Source of the DNA: FEN-299 sp963727765
Lineage (GTDB): Bacteria > Acidobacteriota > Vicinamibacteria > Vicinamibacterales > Fen-181
DNA: 64,000 nucleotides
Assembly: GCA_963727765.1 (NCBI GenBank)
Contig: CAVSGZ010000007.1
Coordinates: 372,001-436,000, forward strand
Direction: 5' to 3'
This document shows, in pieces, positions 8,258 to 17,609 of this stretch; within the stretch, counting starts at the first letter, position 1; every line of letters starts with the position of its first letter. Below the pieces are notes generated by a model. The model searched no databases. It saw only the letters and a program-made list of their open reading frames with translations, and was not told where the DNA came from. Made by a program: the position numbers and the translations under genes.

Positions 8258-9616
8258 ATGCGAGCCATACCGAGCCTCAAGATCAGCATCTCCGGCGTGC
8301 GCGGCGTCGTGGGTGATTCGCTGACGCCCGAGCTGCTGACGCGGTTCTCCCAGGCGCTCGGCACCTACCTGCGCTCCGGGGCGATCGTCGTCGGGCGCGA
8401 CACGCGCACGTCGGGCGAGATGGTCAGGCAGGCGGTCGTTGCCGGGCTGATGTCAGCCGGCTGCCGCATCGTCGACGCCGGCGTGTGCCCGACCCCCACC
8501 GTGCAGCTGCTCGTGCGCCGGCTGGGCGCCGCGGGCGGAATTGCCATCACCGCCAGCCACAATCCTCCGGAGTGGAATGCGCTGAAGTTCGTCGGCCCCG
8601 ACGCGCTGTTCCTGAGCGCAGCTCGCGGCCGCGAACTGCTCGACATCTACCACCAGGGGGAGTACACGAAGGTCCGGAGTCCGAGGGTGCGCAAGGTCGA
8701 GGCGATGTCGGGGGCGCTCGACCTCCACGTGGCGGCCGTGGTTGATGCGCTCGGTGAGCTGCCAGCACGCAGGCGGCGAGTGCGCGTCGTGCTCGATGCC
8801 TGCAACGGCGCCGGGTCGGTGGTCGGACCGCGGCTCCTCGAGGCGCTCGGCGCAGACGTGATCGGGATCAACACGACGCCGGACGGGCGCTTTCCTCGGC
8901 CGGCCGAGCCGACGCCGGAGAACCTGGCAGCGCTCTGCGCCGCGGTTCGCGAGCACGAGGCGGACATCGGCTTCGCGCAGGACATGGACGCCGATCGCCT
9001 CGCCATCGTGTCCGAGCAGGGAGTGCCGGTGGGCGAGGAGCGGACGCTCGTCCTGGCCGTCGAACAGGTGCTCGAGAAGACGCCGGGGCCCGTGGTCGCC
9101 AACCTGGCGACCACCCACGCGCTCGAGCCGGTAGCCGGGCGCTTCGGCTGCGCGGTCTACCGAACCAAGGTGGGCGAGGCGAACGTCACCGAGGGGATGC
9201 TGCGCCACAAGGCGGTGATTGGCGGCGAGGGAAACGGCGGCGTGATCTATCCCGCGATCAACTTCGCACGCGACAGCCTGGTGGGCATGGGTTTGATCCT
9301 CCACCGCCTCGTCGCGTCCGGGCAGACCGTCTCGGATCTCGTGGCAGCGCTTCCGGCGCGCGAGATGGTCAAGGTCCAGTTTGCCTGCCCGTCGCAGCGA
9401 CTGGCGGAGGTGGTCCGGAAGGCCCGCCATCACTACGCGGAGTTCCCGATGGACCTTCGCGACGGCGTGAAGGTGCTGCAGCCCGACGCGTGGTTCATCC
9501 TGAGGGGCTCGAACACCGAGCCCGTGCTCCGGGTGGTGGCCGAGGCGGCCGACGAGCCGTCGGCCCGGGCGCTGGCCGAGAACGTGCGCGACCAGGTGAC
9601 ACGCTGGCTGTCCTGA
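8258..9616 (+). CDS. glmM: Phosphoglucosamine mutase-like phosphohexomutase, copy 2
   Basis: This intact 452-aa alpha-D-phosphohexomutase interconverts hexose 1- and 6-phosphates. By family similarity it most likely makes glucosamine-1-phosphate for peptidoglycan precursors. All four loops are present: catalytic ITASHNPPEWNALKF with Ser100, metal loop AQDMDADRLAIV, sugar-binding GGEGNGGVIYP and phosphate-binding LRGSNTEPVLRVV. It starts 16 bases after copy 1 and is closely related to it, a tandem duplication. GH20 hexosaminidase follows after 14 bases, so the three genes probably form one amino-sugar operon. Phosphomannomutase or phosphoglucomutase activity cannot be excluded from sequence. 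Confidence 0.85.
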   Translation: MRAIPSLKISISGVRGVVGDSLTPELLTRFSQALGTYLRSGAIVVGRDTRTSGEMVRQAVVAGLMSAGCRIVDAGVCPTPTVQLLVRRLGAAGGIAITASHNPPEWNALKFVGPDALFLSAARGRELLDIYHQGEYTKVRSPRVRKVEAMSGALDLHVAAVVDALGELPARRRRVRVVLDACNGAGSVVGPRLLEALGADVIGINTTPDGRFPRPAEPTPENLAALCAAVREHEADIGFAQDMDADRLAIVSEQGVPVGEERTLVLAVEQVLEKTPGPVVANLATTHALEPVAGRFGCAVYRTKVGEANVTEGMLRHKAVIGGEGNGGVIYPAINFARDSLVGMGLILHRLVASGQTVSDLVAALPAREMVKVQFACPSQRLAEVVRKARHHYAEFPMDLRDGVKVLQPDAWFILRGSNTEPVLRVVAEAADEPSARALAENVRDQVTRWLS

Positions 9617-9630
9617 GGGAGGAACGCGCG

Positions 9631-11656
9631 ATGTCGTGGAAACGAGTCGTCCTGACGGGAGTCCTGTCGCTGGGGTCTTCCTGCCTGCTGGCCGCGGCCG
9701 CCGCGGAACCGCCCTCAACCGGGAACCTGATGCCCGTGCCCGCGAGCATGACCCTCGATGGGGGCGGCCTCGCGCTCGACGCGCGCTTCGGCGTGAAGAT
9801 CGAAGGTCCGGCGGATCCGCGCCTGCAGCGTGGCGTCGAACGGATGCTCGTGCGGCTGACGAAGCTGACCGGCATTCCGATTGTCCGCTCGGGCGGCAGG
9901 ACGCTGCTGACCGTCGTGTGCCTGCACGGTCGGCCGGGGCCGCAGAAGGCGATCGAGGACGAGAGCTACACGCTCCACGTCGCGCCGGACGGCGCCGTGC
10001 TTCGCGCGCCGACCGTCTACGGCGTGCTGAGAGGCCTCGAGACCTTCTCCCAGCTGGCCGAGCAGACACCGGCCGGACTTGTCGCGCGCGGCGCGACGAT
10101 CGAGGACCGCCCGCGCTTCCCGTGGCGCGGCCTGCTCATCGACGTGTGCCGGCACTGGATGCCGGTCGAGGTGATCGAACGCAACCTCGACGCCATGGCG
10201 GCCGTCAAGCTGAACGTCCTCCACTGGCACCTGTCCGAGGACCAGGGGTTCCGAGTCGAGAGCCGGGTGTTCCCGCGCCTGCAAGGTGTGGGATTCCGAC
10301 GGGCTCTACTACACGCAGGAGCAGGTGCGCGAAGTCGTGCGCTACGCGGCCGACCGCGGCGTTCGCGTCGTGCCTGAGTTCGACATGCCGGCGCACACGC
10401 TGGCCTGGCTCGTCGGGTACCCGGAGCTTTCGGCGGGCAAGGGGCCGTTCGAACTGGCCCGAACCTGGGGTGTCTTCGACCCGGTGCTCGACCCGACCAG
10501 CGAGCGGACCTACGCGTTCCTGGGCCGCTTCCTCGCCGAGATGACCGCGCTGTTCCCTGATGCCTACTTCCACATCGGCGGCGACGAGGTGAACGGCAAG
10601 CAGTGGAATGCCAGCCCCGCAGTAGCGGCGTTCAAGAAGCGGCGCGGCTTCGCGGCCAACGACGACCTGCAAGCCTACTTCAACAGGCGTGTGGCGGCCA
10701 TTCTCAAAGCGCGCGGCAAGATCATGGTCGGCTGGGACGAGGTGCTGCACCAGGATCTGCCCAAGACGGCGGTCGTGCAGTCGTGGCGCGGGCAGAAGTC
10801 GCTCTCTGACGCGGCGACGGCCGGCTTCAGCGGAATTCTCTCGAACGGCTACTACCTCGATTACATGTGGCCCGCGTCGCGCCATTACGCGGTGGACCCG
10901 ATGGGGAAGGACGCCGCCAGCCTGCCCGACGAGGCCAAGGCCAGAATTCTCGGCGGCGAGGCGTGCATGTGGGCGGAGTGGGTGACGCCGGAGACGATCG
11001 ACTCCAGGATCTGGCCGCGGATGGCGGCCATCGCGGAGCGGTTCTGGTCGCCGGCGGCCGTGACCGACGCCGACGACATGTATCGCCGGCTCGCGGTGGT
11101 GAGCCAGCGCCTCGATGCCACGGGCATCTTGCACCGGATGAATTACGAGCCGATGCTCGAGCGACTGGCCGGCAACGGGCCTGTGGACGCGGTCCGTCGT
11201 CTGGTCGATCTGGTGGAGCCGGTGAAGAACTACGCCCGCGGCAGGCACGGCGCGCTGACGAGCCTGTCGGCCCTCACCGGTGTCGTGGATGCGGCCCGGC
11301 CCGAGAGCGAAGCCGCGCGCGTGTTCGCCCGCCAGGTTGACACGCTGCTGGCAGACCCGGCGAAGTCGGCCGGGCGCGCCGCCCTCGTCGCGGAGCTGAG
11401 ACAGTGGCAGGCGGACGCTCCATCCGCCGCGGCCCGGATGGGCGGTCCCATGCTGGCTGACGCCGTGCCGCTGGCGACGTCGTGGGCGGCACTGGCCGAC
11501 ATCGGCCTCAAAGCGCTCGAGGCACTGGAGGCGCACAGGCCGCTCGTCCTGTCGGCAGAAGAAGGCGAGGCGCTTTCCAGGGCGGCGTCGCCTGTCGCCG
11601 ACATGTTGCTCATGGTCGCGCCGCCGGTCAAGAGACTCGTCGAAGCAGCGACGTGA
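9631..11656 (+). CDS. Beta-N-acetylhexosaminidase, GH20 (frameshifted)
   Basis: This secreted glycosidase of about 670 aa has a signal peptide (MSWKRVVLTGVLSLGSSCLLAAAAAE), a GH20b-like N-terminal domain (about residues 25-160) and a catalytic TIM barrel. Barrel motifs are RGLLIDVCRHWMP, LNVLHWHLSEDQGFR, YAADRGVRVVPEFDMPAH and HIGGDEV, whose Asp-Glu pair at 10583-10588 is the substrate-assisted catalytic pair. It would remove terminal GlcNAc or GalNAc from glycans or peptidoglycan fragments. One extra T near 10294 breaks the frame between GFRVESRVFPRLQGVG and SDGLYYTQEQVREVV. Deleting it gives a continuous protein. A GGGAGG Shine-Dalgarno precedes the ATG. It shares an operon with two phosphohexomutases, consistent with amino-sugar recycling. 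Confidence 0.88.
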
Positions 11657-11708
11657 ACTTCGGCCGACGGCTGACGACGGACGGCTGACGGCGGTGACCC
11701 GCTGCCGG

Positions 11709-14700
11709 CTACTTGATGACGATGATCCACCCCCGTCCCGGCTCGACCGGGATCGGCTCGTCGACCCTGAACGTCCTCCCGGGCTGGAACTTCTCGATCT
11801 CCGGCGCCTCGAGCGTCGCCGATAACGGGTCGAGGCCCAGCGCCTTCCAGTCGATCGCCAGCCTGACGTCCACCTTCTCCTTCGCCCAGCTCGCCAGGGC
11901 TACCATGGTCCGGCCGTCGCGAACGTAGCTGGTCGCGAGCACATCGAGCCGGTCCGTCTTCACGGGCCGGTTGTCCACCCAGAACCCAATCATCCGGCTG
12001 TCGACGATGCCGAACGCGTCCCAGGCCTTCCAGAGCGGGCGCGGATCGCCGGCCCACGGAAGGCGTCCAGTCATGCCGTAGACCATGCCACGCCACGGGT
12101 TGCCGTTGTCCTGCAGCATCTCGCCCATCAGGCCGAACGGGATGCCCGAGATCTCGACGAGCCAGTAGTCCGGCGCCGAGTTGTAGTCGAAGTACTCCCC
12201 GAACCACAGGCGGTTCAGGAACGGGAAGTGCTCGAGGTAGAGATTGGCGCTGCTGGCGAACCCGTCGCGGACGTTGTACTGGTTGGCCGAGTGCAGGTCG
12301 ATGAGCGCGCCGGGACGGGCCCGGTCCAGCACCTTGCGCACCCGCTTCATCGTCGTCCGATCGAAGGCGACATCGTCGATGTAGAGGCCGTCGATGCCGA
12401 CGTTCTTCGCCAGCCAGGCGAGCCCTTCGACGTAGTAGTTGTGCCAGCGGGAGATGCCGGTATTGATGATGGCCGCGTCCTTCAGGTCGGGCACGAACCA
12501 GGCGGCGATGTAGTCGGAGCCGAGATGCTCCTGCAGCCAGGAGAAGCCGCCGCCAGGCCCGCTCGAGAAGATCTCGTCACCGAGGCTGCGCAGCGGGAAC
12601 AGCTCCGGCGCGTGGTTCGAGAGCTCGCGCACGGTGTAGTAGATCTTCACCTTCAATCCCCGCGCGTGGGCCTCGTCGATGTACGCCTTCATCTGCGCGG
12701 GGCGCAGGAAGGGGTAGTTGAGATAGGGGTTGATGTCGGTCGCGTGATGGATGTTCAGCGTGTTGGCGCCGGTCGCGGTGGCCTCCGCCACGGGCTTGAA
12801 CGCGTGGAAGTAGCGCGTGGAGAACTGCGCCCTCGTGTCGAGCGGGTGGAACGGCGTCAGCATGAGCCGGAAATCGTAGCGCTGCGCTTCCCCCTTCCGC
12901 ATCGTGCGCGGGCCGCTAAAGCACTGGACGAGGAACGTCTGGTCGCGCTCGGCCATCCGGCAGCCCCCGTGCCCGGCGTTGGCCCACGACGCCGGCATCA
13001 CCAGCGGCTTCGAGTGGTAGAAGTTCGTGTTGAGCGGCCTGGAGTACGTGTCGTCCTTGAGCGTGAACTGCAGCCCTGCGTTGACGTCGCCGATCCACGC
13101 CGAGTCCTGGTTGTTCTCCACGTTCCACTTCCACTCGAACCTGCCCGGACGGAGCCCTCCTTTGAATCCGAGGCCCATCATGTACCTGGCGACGTCGCTG
13201 GCAATCGGGATCTCGAGCCGGATGTCGGCGAGCGAGGTCGGCTGCGAGGCGCGCACGTCGACCTCGTATTCGATCGTGCCGTCGAACTCCATCTGCGCGC
13301 GCGTCCTGAGCGCGAGCGGGCCGGCCGTGCCATCCGACTCCCACCTGACGGTTCCCGGCCCCGTCCGCGCGAAGCGGATGCCCGAGGTCGTCCAGGCCGG
13401 GATCTTCGCGTCCGCGCCCTCCGCCACCAGGCGCACCGGCCCGGCGAGCACGTCGCGGGCCTTGTCTCCGATCGACGTCATCTCCTCGGTGAACCGGCTC
13501 TGTATCCGTGCGGGAAAGCCGTCGCGTCCGAGAACGATCGACCGGCCCAGGATGCTGACGCTGTTGTCTCGCAGCTGCACTGGCGTGTAGGGCGCCACGA
13601 TCTCGTCATCGCTTGCCAGCGTCGAGTCGAGCCAGCGCAGCCGCGACTGCCGCCACGGTTCGTTGTCGCCCGAGGCCGCGATCGTGCGCGGCGAGACGAC
13701 GAGCGTCAGCGCCACACGCGTCGGCGGCATCCCCGCAGGCGCGACCGTCGCGTCTCCGCGATACTCGCCAGGCGCGGCGCGCCCTGGCACATCGACGCCG
13801 CACCACAGTGCCTGCACCTCTCCGAGGGGCACGGACACGCGCTTGGTGAAGCGGCGCCCGGTCCAGTCGCGTCCACCGAGGTTGATGCAACTGAGCGCTG
13901 TCGCAGGGATCACGGCGCCGCCGGCAGCCGACCGGAGGTCGCCGAACTGCACGTCGAGGCGGTCGATGGCGGTGCGCGCCGCGAAAACGCCGAGCTGGAA
14001 CGCGTAGAACTCGCCGCGGTCGGCGACGCCGCGCAATGGCGCGTCGGCGCCGGACTGGATCCAGCGCTGCGGCAGGTCGTCCGACATCCGGATGGGGAAC
14101 CGGCGGTCCTCGGGGAACACGAGGTAGGGCACCGACGCGTTGGCGGCGAGCAGCGCGTTCACTTCGGCGGAGGTCGCGATGACCTCCATCGGGTAGAAGG
14201 AGTTGAACTCGTCGATGGCCTGGAACTCGACGACTCGCGCGAGAGGCAGTGACGGTGCCCGTTTCGTGCCCGCCCTCGCACCCGCGGCGAGGTCGGCGTA
14301 CTTCGCGAGCCACTCCGGGCTGGCCGTCTGCTCCGGCTCGGGATAGACCACTTTCGGGTAGTTCGAGCGCCCGGACCCGACATAGGGCAGGTAATAGACG
14401 TAATAGCGGCCCTTTCCCGACGTCGGCTCGAATACGATGTCGCCGGCTTCGCGTGTGATGGACACTCGCAGCACATTGGGCACGCGGGCGCCCGACTTCG
14501 CGTCGACGACGATGAGGTTCTTCTTCTCAGGGGCCTGGTCGCGGCGGCGCCATGGGATCCGCGCGCGGACGGTGTCCGCCGAGGCGCCGACATCGAGCAC
14601 CACGCGATGATTGCCGAGCGTGTCGGCGTCCCACGTTCCGGTCGTGTAGGGAATCGGCGTCGCGGCCGGACCGGGCCGCGCGGGTTGTCGGAGGGCCGTC

Positions 14701-14780
14701 TGCGCGCCGAGGCCCGCCACGAGCGCGGCGCAGGCCGCCAGCAGGACCGGGACGCGCCGATGTGTCGGAAGAGTCATCAT
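11709..14780 (-). CDS. DUF6067-type glycoside hydrolase, secreted
   Basis: This is a large exported protein (about 1023 aa) starting MMTLPTHRRVPVLLAACAALVAGLGAQ, a clear signal peptide. The first half is a set of beta-sandwich-like regions. The second half is a TIM-barrel-like segment with LKVKIYYTVRELSNHAPELF, a GIDGLYIDDVAFDRTTMKR stretch whose Asp pair could be catalytic, and GALIDLHSANQYN. This layout matches the DUF6067 glycoside-hydrolase-like family seen in polysaccharide-degrading bacteria. No substrate can be named. It faces the GH20 hexosaminidase tail to tail, about 50 bases apart. The frame stays open upstream to 15053, but that extension runs into the next gene's region and lacks homology. 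The start has no Shine-Dalgarno and a TAAGAT box about 8 bases upstream, suggesting a leaderless mRNA. Confidence 0.75.
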   Translation of the reverse strand: MMTLPTHRRVPVLLAACAALVAGLGAQTALRQPARPGPAATPIPYTTGTWDADTLGNHRVVLDVGASADTVRARIPWRRRDQAPEKKNLIVVDAKSGARVPNVLRVSITREAGDIVFEPTSGKGRYYVYYLPYVGSGRSNYPKVVYPEPEQTASPEWLAKYADLAAGARAGTKRAPSLPLARVVEFQAIDEFNSFYPMEVIATSAEVNALLAANASVPYLVFPEDRRFPIRMSDDLPQRWIQSGADAPLRGVADRGEFYAFQLGVFAARTAIDRLDVQFGDLRSAAGGAVIPATALSCINLGGRDWTGRRFTKRVSVPLGEVQALWCGVDVPGRAAPGEYRGDATVAPAGMPPTRVALTLVVSPRTIAASGDNEPWRQSRLRWLDSTLASDDEIVAPYTPVQLRDNSVSILGRSIVLGRDGFPARIQSRFTEEMTSIGDKARDVLAGPVRLVAEGADAKIPAWTTSGIRFARTGPGTVRWESDGTAGPLALRTRAQMEFDGTIEYEVDVRASQPTSLADIRLEIPIASDVARYMMGLGFKGGLRPGRFEWKWNVENNQDSAWIGDVNAGLQFTLKDDTYSRPLNTNFYHSKPLVMPASWANAGHGGCRMAERDQTFLVQCFSGPRTMRKGEAQRYDFRLMLTPFHPLDTRAQFSTRYFHAFKPVAEATATGANTLNIHHATDINPYLNYPFLRPAQMKAYIDEAHARGLKVKIYYTVRELSNHAPELFPLRSLGDEIFSSGPGGGFSWLQEHLGSDYIAAWFVPDLKDAAIINTGISRWHNYYVEGLAWLAKNVGIDGLYIDDVAFDRTTMKRVRKVLDRARPGALIDLHSANQYNVRDGFASSANLYLEHFPFLNRLWFGEYFDYNSAPDYWLVEISGIPFGLMGEMLQDNGNPWRGMVYGMTGRLPWAGDPRPLWKAWDAFGIVDSRMIGFWVDNRPVKTDRLDVLATSYVRDGRTMVALASWAKEKVDVRLAIDWKALGLDPLSATLEAPEIEKFQPGRTFRVDEPIPVEPGRGWIIVIK

Positions 14781-14895
14781 CGCCGCGCATCTTAGCGTAC
14801 CTGGCGCCGGCGGCCGCGGCGGGGAGAGCGCGCCGGGCCGGAGGCCCGGTGTGCTACGATCGACAGGTCGACAATCTCTCATCATCGGAGTGGAC

Positions 14896-15432
14896 ATGGC
14901 GTACCCGTATTCGTCGTCCGGGACCGGCCGGAAGGGAACCGTGGCAGCCCCCGGGAAACTGTGGAAGCGCATTCCAGCCGAGCGTCGTCTCGAGGCGTGC
15001 GTGGACTTCTGGCAGGAGGACGGCGCCGTCGAGCAGCAGGCGGAGGCGCTCATGGCCGTCGCCGATCACTTCAAGTTCAGGAGCAAGTTCGTTCACGCGC
15101 TCCCGCTCGAGAAGCAGGCGCACTACCTGGCGGCGCTGCCCGGCGTCCCCGACTCGGTGGCCGGCCGTGTGCTGGTGGCGTATCACCTGGCGCATCAGCG
15201 CCCGATGCTGGCTGCCTTCCTGGACGCGCTGGGCATGCCGCACGAGAACGGCGTGTTGAACGCGGAGGAGCCTGCTCCGCCGCCGGCCGAGAAGCTCAAG
15301 GAAGCGGCTGGCAAGCTCCGGGCGGGGTTCCCGGCGGCCGACGTGGACCTGTACTTCGAGACGCTGGTCGGGCAGGACCCCGCGACCTGGGGCGGGTTGG
15401 CTGAGTTCGTGGGCGGCGGCGAGGCGAAGTAA
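14896..15432 (+). CDS. Conserved hypothetical protein paired with a HemQ-like gene
   Basis: This is a soluble protein of 178 aa with no signal peptide or membrane segment. I do not recognise a family. The middle (about residues 30-110) is predicted mostly helical (ACVDFWQEDGAVEQQAEAL, KFRSKFVHALPLEKQAHYLA), then comes a short Pro/Glu-rich linker (EEPAPPPAEK) and a second helical block. It ends 3 bases before the chlorite-dismutase-family gene, so the two are almost certainly co-transcribed and perhaps functionally linked to heme. The ATG at 14896 follows GGAG by 5 bases. An upstream frame opening at 14851 has no Shine-Dalgarno. Function unknown. Confidence 0.7.
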   Translation: MAYPYSSSGTGRKGTVAAPGKLWKRIPAERRLEACVDFWQEDGAVEQQAEALMAVADHFKFRSKFVHALPLEKQAHYLAALPGVPDSVAGRVLVAYHLAHQRPMLAAFLDALGMPHENGVLNAEEPAPPPAEKLKEAAGKLRAGFPAADVDLYFETLVGQDPATWGGLAEFVGGGEAK

Positions 15433-15435
15433 GCC

Positions 15436-16194
15436 ATGAGCGAGACGGCCAATCGGCGGTCGGGTCATCCGTCGGGCCAGGTGGAGCGCCGGGGGCCGGA
15501 GCCGCCGGACATCACGGAGAAGGGCGGCCTCAAAGGGGGCCAGCCTCAGCAGTCTGACGAGCGGCTGTTCATGCAGCTGCTGGTCTTCAGCGGGTGCACC
15601 GATTCGCGCGGGGTCGGTCGGCACCTGGCGCACGCCGGCGTGACCGGCGTGGTGTACGAGGACCTGAACGACCCGCGCGGCGTGGCGGTGCTCGCGCTCA
15701 GCCGCGACCCGGCGTTCTTCCTGGATGTGCTGCGCCCCGCGCTGAACAACGGGCCGTTCTCGACGTTCGTGCTGAAGACAGAATCCCGGCTGTTCGGGCG
15801 AACCTACGCGCTTGGCTACGAGCCGGATCTGGAAGAGGTCCTCTTCCACCGCCCGATGCGCACCGTGCTCAATCCAGCCTGGCCGTGGGCCGTGTGGTAC
15901 CCGCTCCGGCGAAACGGGCGATTCGCGCAGCTCCCGCCCGAGGAGCAGCGCGTGATCCTCGCCGAGCATGGCGCCATCGGCATGGCGTTCGGCGCCGCCG
16001 ACCTCGCCCACGACATCCGCCTGGCCTGCCACGGTCTCGACGTCCACGACAACGACTTCGTCGTCGGCCTGGTGGGGAAGGACCTGCACCCGCTGTCGGC
16101 GGTGGTGCAGGCGATGCGGAAGACGCAGCAGACCTCGCTGTACCTCGACCGGCTGGGGCCGTTCTTCGTGGGGCGCGCCGTCTGGCAGAAGTAG
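15436..16194 (+). CDS. hemQ: Chlorite dismutase-family protein, probable coproheme decarboxylase HemQ/ChdC
   Basis: This is a heme-binding protein of 252 aa from the chlorite dismutase family. A disordered N-terminal stretch of about 45 aa precedes the ferredoxin-like fold. His178 in ILAEHGAIG aligns with the proximal heme ligand of HemQ. Tyr155 in VWYPLRRN aligns with the Tyr that forms the radical in coproheme decarboxylases of Gram-positive bacteria, whereas true chlorite dismutases carry a distal Arg. HemQ converts coproheme to heme b in the last step of the coproporphyrin-dependent route. The presence of hemE, hemH and hemY elsewhere in the window supports this. It follows an unknown gene by 3 bases. 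Confidence 0.75.
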   Translation: MSETANRRSGHPSGQVERRGPEPPDITEKGGLKGGQPQQSDERLFMQLLVFSGCTDSRGVGRHLAHAGVTGVVYEDLNDPRGVAVLALSRDPAFFLDVLRPALNNGPFSTFVLKTESRLFGRTYALGYEPDLEEVLFHRPMRTVLNPAWPWAVWYPLRRNGRFAQLPPEEQRVILAEHGAIGMAFGAADLAHDIRLACHGLDVHDNDFVVGLVGKDLHPLSAVVQAMRKTQQTSLYLDRLGPFFVGRAVWQK

Positions 16195-16218
16195 TGCCGT
16201 CGGCGGCGACGAGGCCGC

Positions 16219-17595
16219 CTATGGAGTCCAGTCCCGCCCGTCGCGCCTCATCGCCGACGGGATCAATCCGAACCTCCGCAAGAGCGAAGCGCGTTCGGCC
16301 TCGGCCATCGCGATGAAGACGATGGCCGACTGCGAGCCGACCGGCACAGCGACGGAGTTGGGTGGAGAGGATCCCGCGCCGAGGGCCGCGAGGAACTTGT
16401 CCCGGTCCTTCGGCGTGTCCCAGGTTGTTACCCACACGCCCTGCAGTCCCTTGGTGGTCTTGAGCGCGTCGGGGCCCGACTGGTCCGCCAGCAGGTAGAA
16501 GCGATCACCTCCCCAGCCGGAGGCGCCGGGGTTCGTCCACGCGGCGGCCGACTGCATCTGCATCAGGTCGTGCTTGGCGCCGCGCGGCTCGGTGAGCACG
16601 GCGGTGAGCAGTTCGCCGAGCGTGTCGCGATGGACGATGCGCCGTCCGGGCCGCCAGAGCCACAGCGCCATGGCCTTGTCGTCGATGACGACCGGCTCGT
16701 CGCGACGCGCGGGGTCCCAGTACTTCTCGGGATGCAGCAGCTGCTCGCTGGATCGCGGCATGGCGTGACGGGCGATGAGCAGGGCGTCGCCGACCGATCG
16801 GTTGTCGGGCTGCGTCAGGATGGCCGCCAGGTCCCCCCTGGCCAGGAACGCCGCCCCCACCACGTAGGACCCGAACATGGCCGAGAAGTAGCGCGGCAGC
16901 CGCTCGAGCGCGCGCGCCCGCTCGAGTTCTACGGCGACGTACTGCGAGAGATCGGTGAAGCTGAACCGCCCCGACTTCTGGTCGGCGGCCATCTCCTGCA
17001 GCATCAGCGACGTCGCCGACCCTTCGCTGACGGCGGTCACCACGAATTCGGCATCTTCGGAGTCGCTGCCCGCCTTCTGCATGCTGCGGAGGTCCACGTA
17101 CTGGTCGTCGAGCGCGTGCGTGAGCTCGTGCGAGAGAACCATCCGCTCGACGAACGTCGGCAGCCCGTCGGACCAATCGACGAGGCGAAGCGTCCGGCCT
17201 TCGGGTTCGTAGTAGCCGGCCACCTGCTGGTCGAGCACCGACATGCTGGTGCCGAGCAGATCGCAGTCGGGCGGGATGAGACCGGCGACGCGCAAGAAGG
17301 CCTGGATCTTCGCGCGGTGGTCTGGCTTGTCAGACGCGAGCAGGATGCGCAGGAGGTCCTGGTGCGCGCCCGACAGCGACACGCGCTCCTTCCGCACGGG
17401 CCGATTGAACTTCCATCCGCGCAGCTGCTCGACGTCCCGCGCCACGTCGTCCGCCATGCTGGAGAGCGCGTCGGTCGGCTTCGTGGTCGTTGGCGGAGCG
17501 GACGCCGCCGCCGCGGGTCCGGCGGGGCCGGCCGAGGCCAAGCTGAGCCACGTCGCCAGGGCCAGCGTCCATGCAGCGCGGAGGCGGAGGGTCAT
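16219..17595 (-). CDS. Secreted HEXXH metallopeptidase-like protein
   Basis: This exported protein of 458 aa begins MTLRLRAAWTLALATWLSLASAGPAGPA, a signal peptide. Residues 152-165 read MVLSHELTHALDDQ, with His156, Glu157 and His160 forming the HEXXH zinc site. A nearby Glu-rich stretch (SEGSATSLMLQEMAA) probably supplies the third ligand and resembles minigluzincin-like families. The C-terminal half, about 200 aa, has no motif I recognise. It starts 14 bases after the stop of an upstream lipoprotein gene, so the two form an operon. The frame remains open to 17805 but that would overlap the neighbour and lose the signal peptide. Substrate unknown. Confidence 0.72.
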   Translation of the reverse strand: MTLRLRAAWTLALATWLSLASAGPAGPAAAASAPPTTTKPTDALSSMADDVARDVEQLRGWKFNRPVRKERVSLSGAHQDLLRILLASDKPDHRAKIQAFLRVAGLIPPDCDLLGTSMSVLDQQVAGYYEPEGRTLRLVDWSDGLPTFVERMVLSHELTHALDDQYVDLRSMQKAGSDSEDAEFVVTAVSEGSATSLMLQEMAADQKSGRFSFTDLSQYVAVELERARALERLPRYFSAMFGSYVVGAAFLARGDLAAILTQPDNRSVGDALLIARHAMPRSSEQLLHPEKYWDPARRDEPVVIDDKAMALWLWRPGRRIVHRDTLGELLTAVLTEPRGAKHDLMQMQSAAAWTNPGASGWGGDRFYLLADQSGPDALKTTKGLQGVWVTTWDTPKDRDKFLAALGAGSSPPNSVAVPVGSQSAIVFIAMAEAERASLLRRFGLIPSAMRRDGRDWTP

Positions 17596-17609
17596 CGGCG
17601 CGTCCGCAC

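Noticed and set aside
12228..14252. A 674-codon open frame antisense to the DUF6067 glycosidase
   Set aside because: Low-complexity composition typical of the reverse strand of a GC-rich gene, with no homology.
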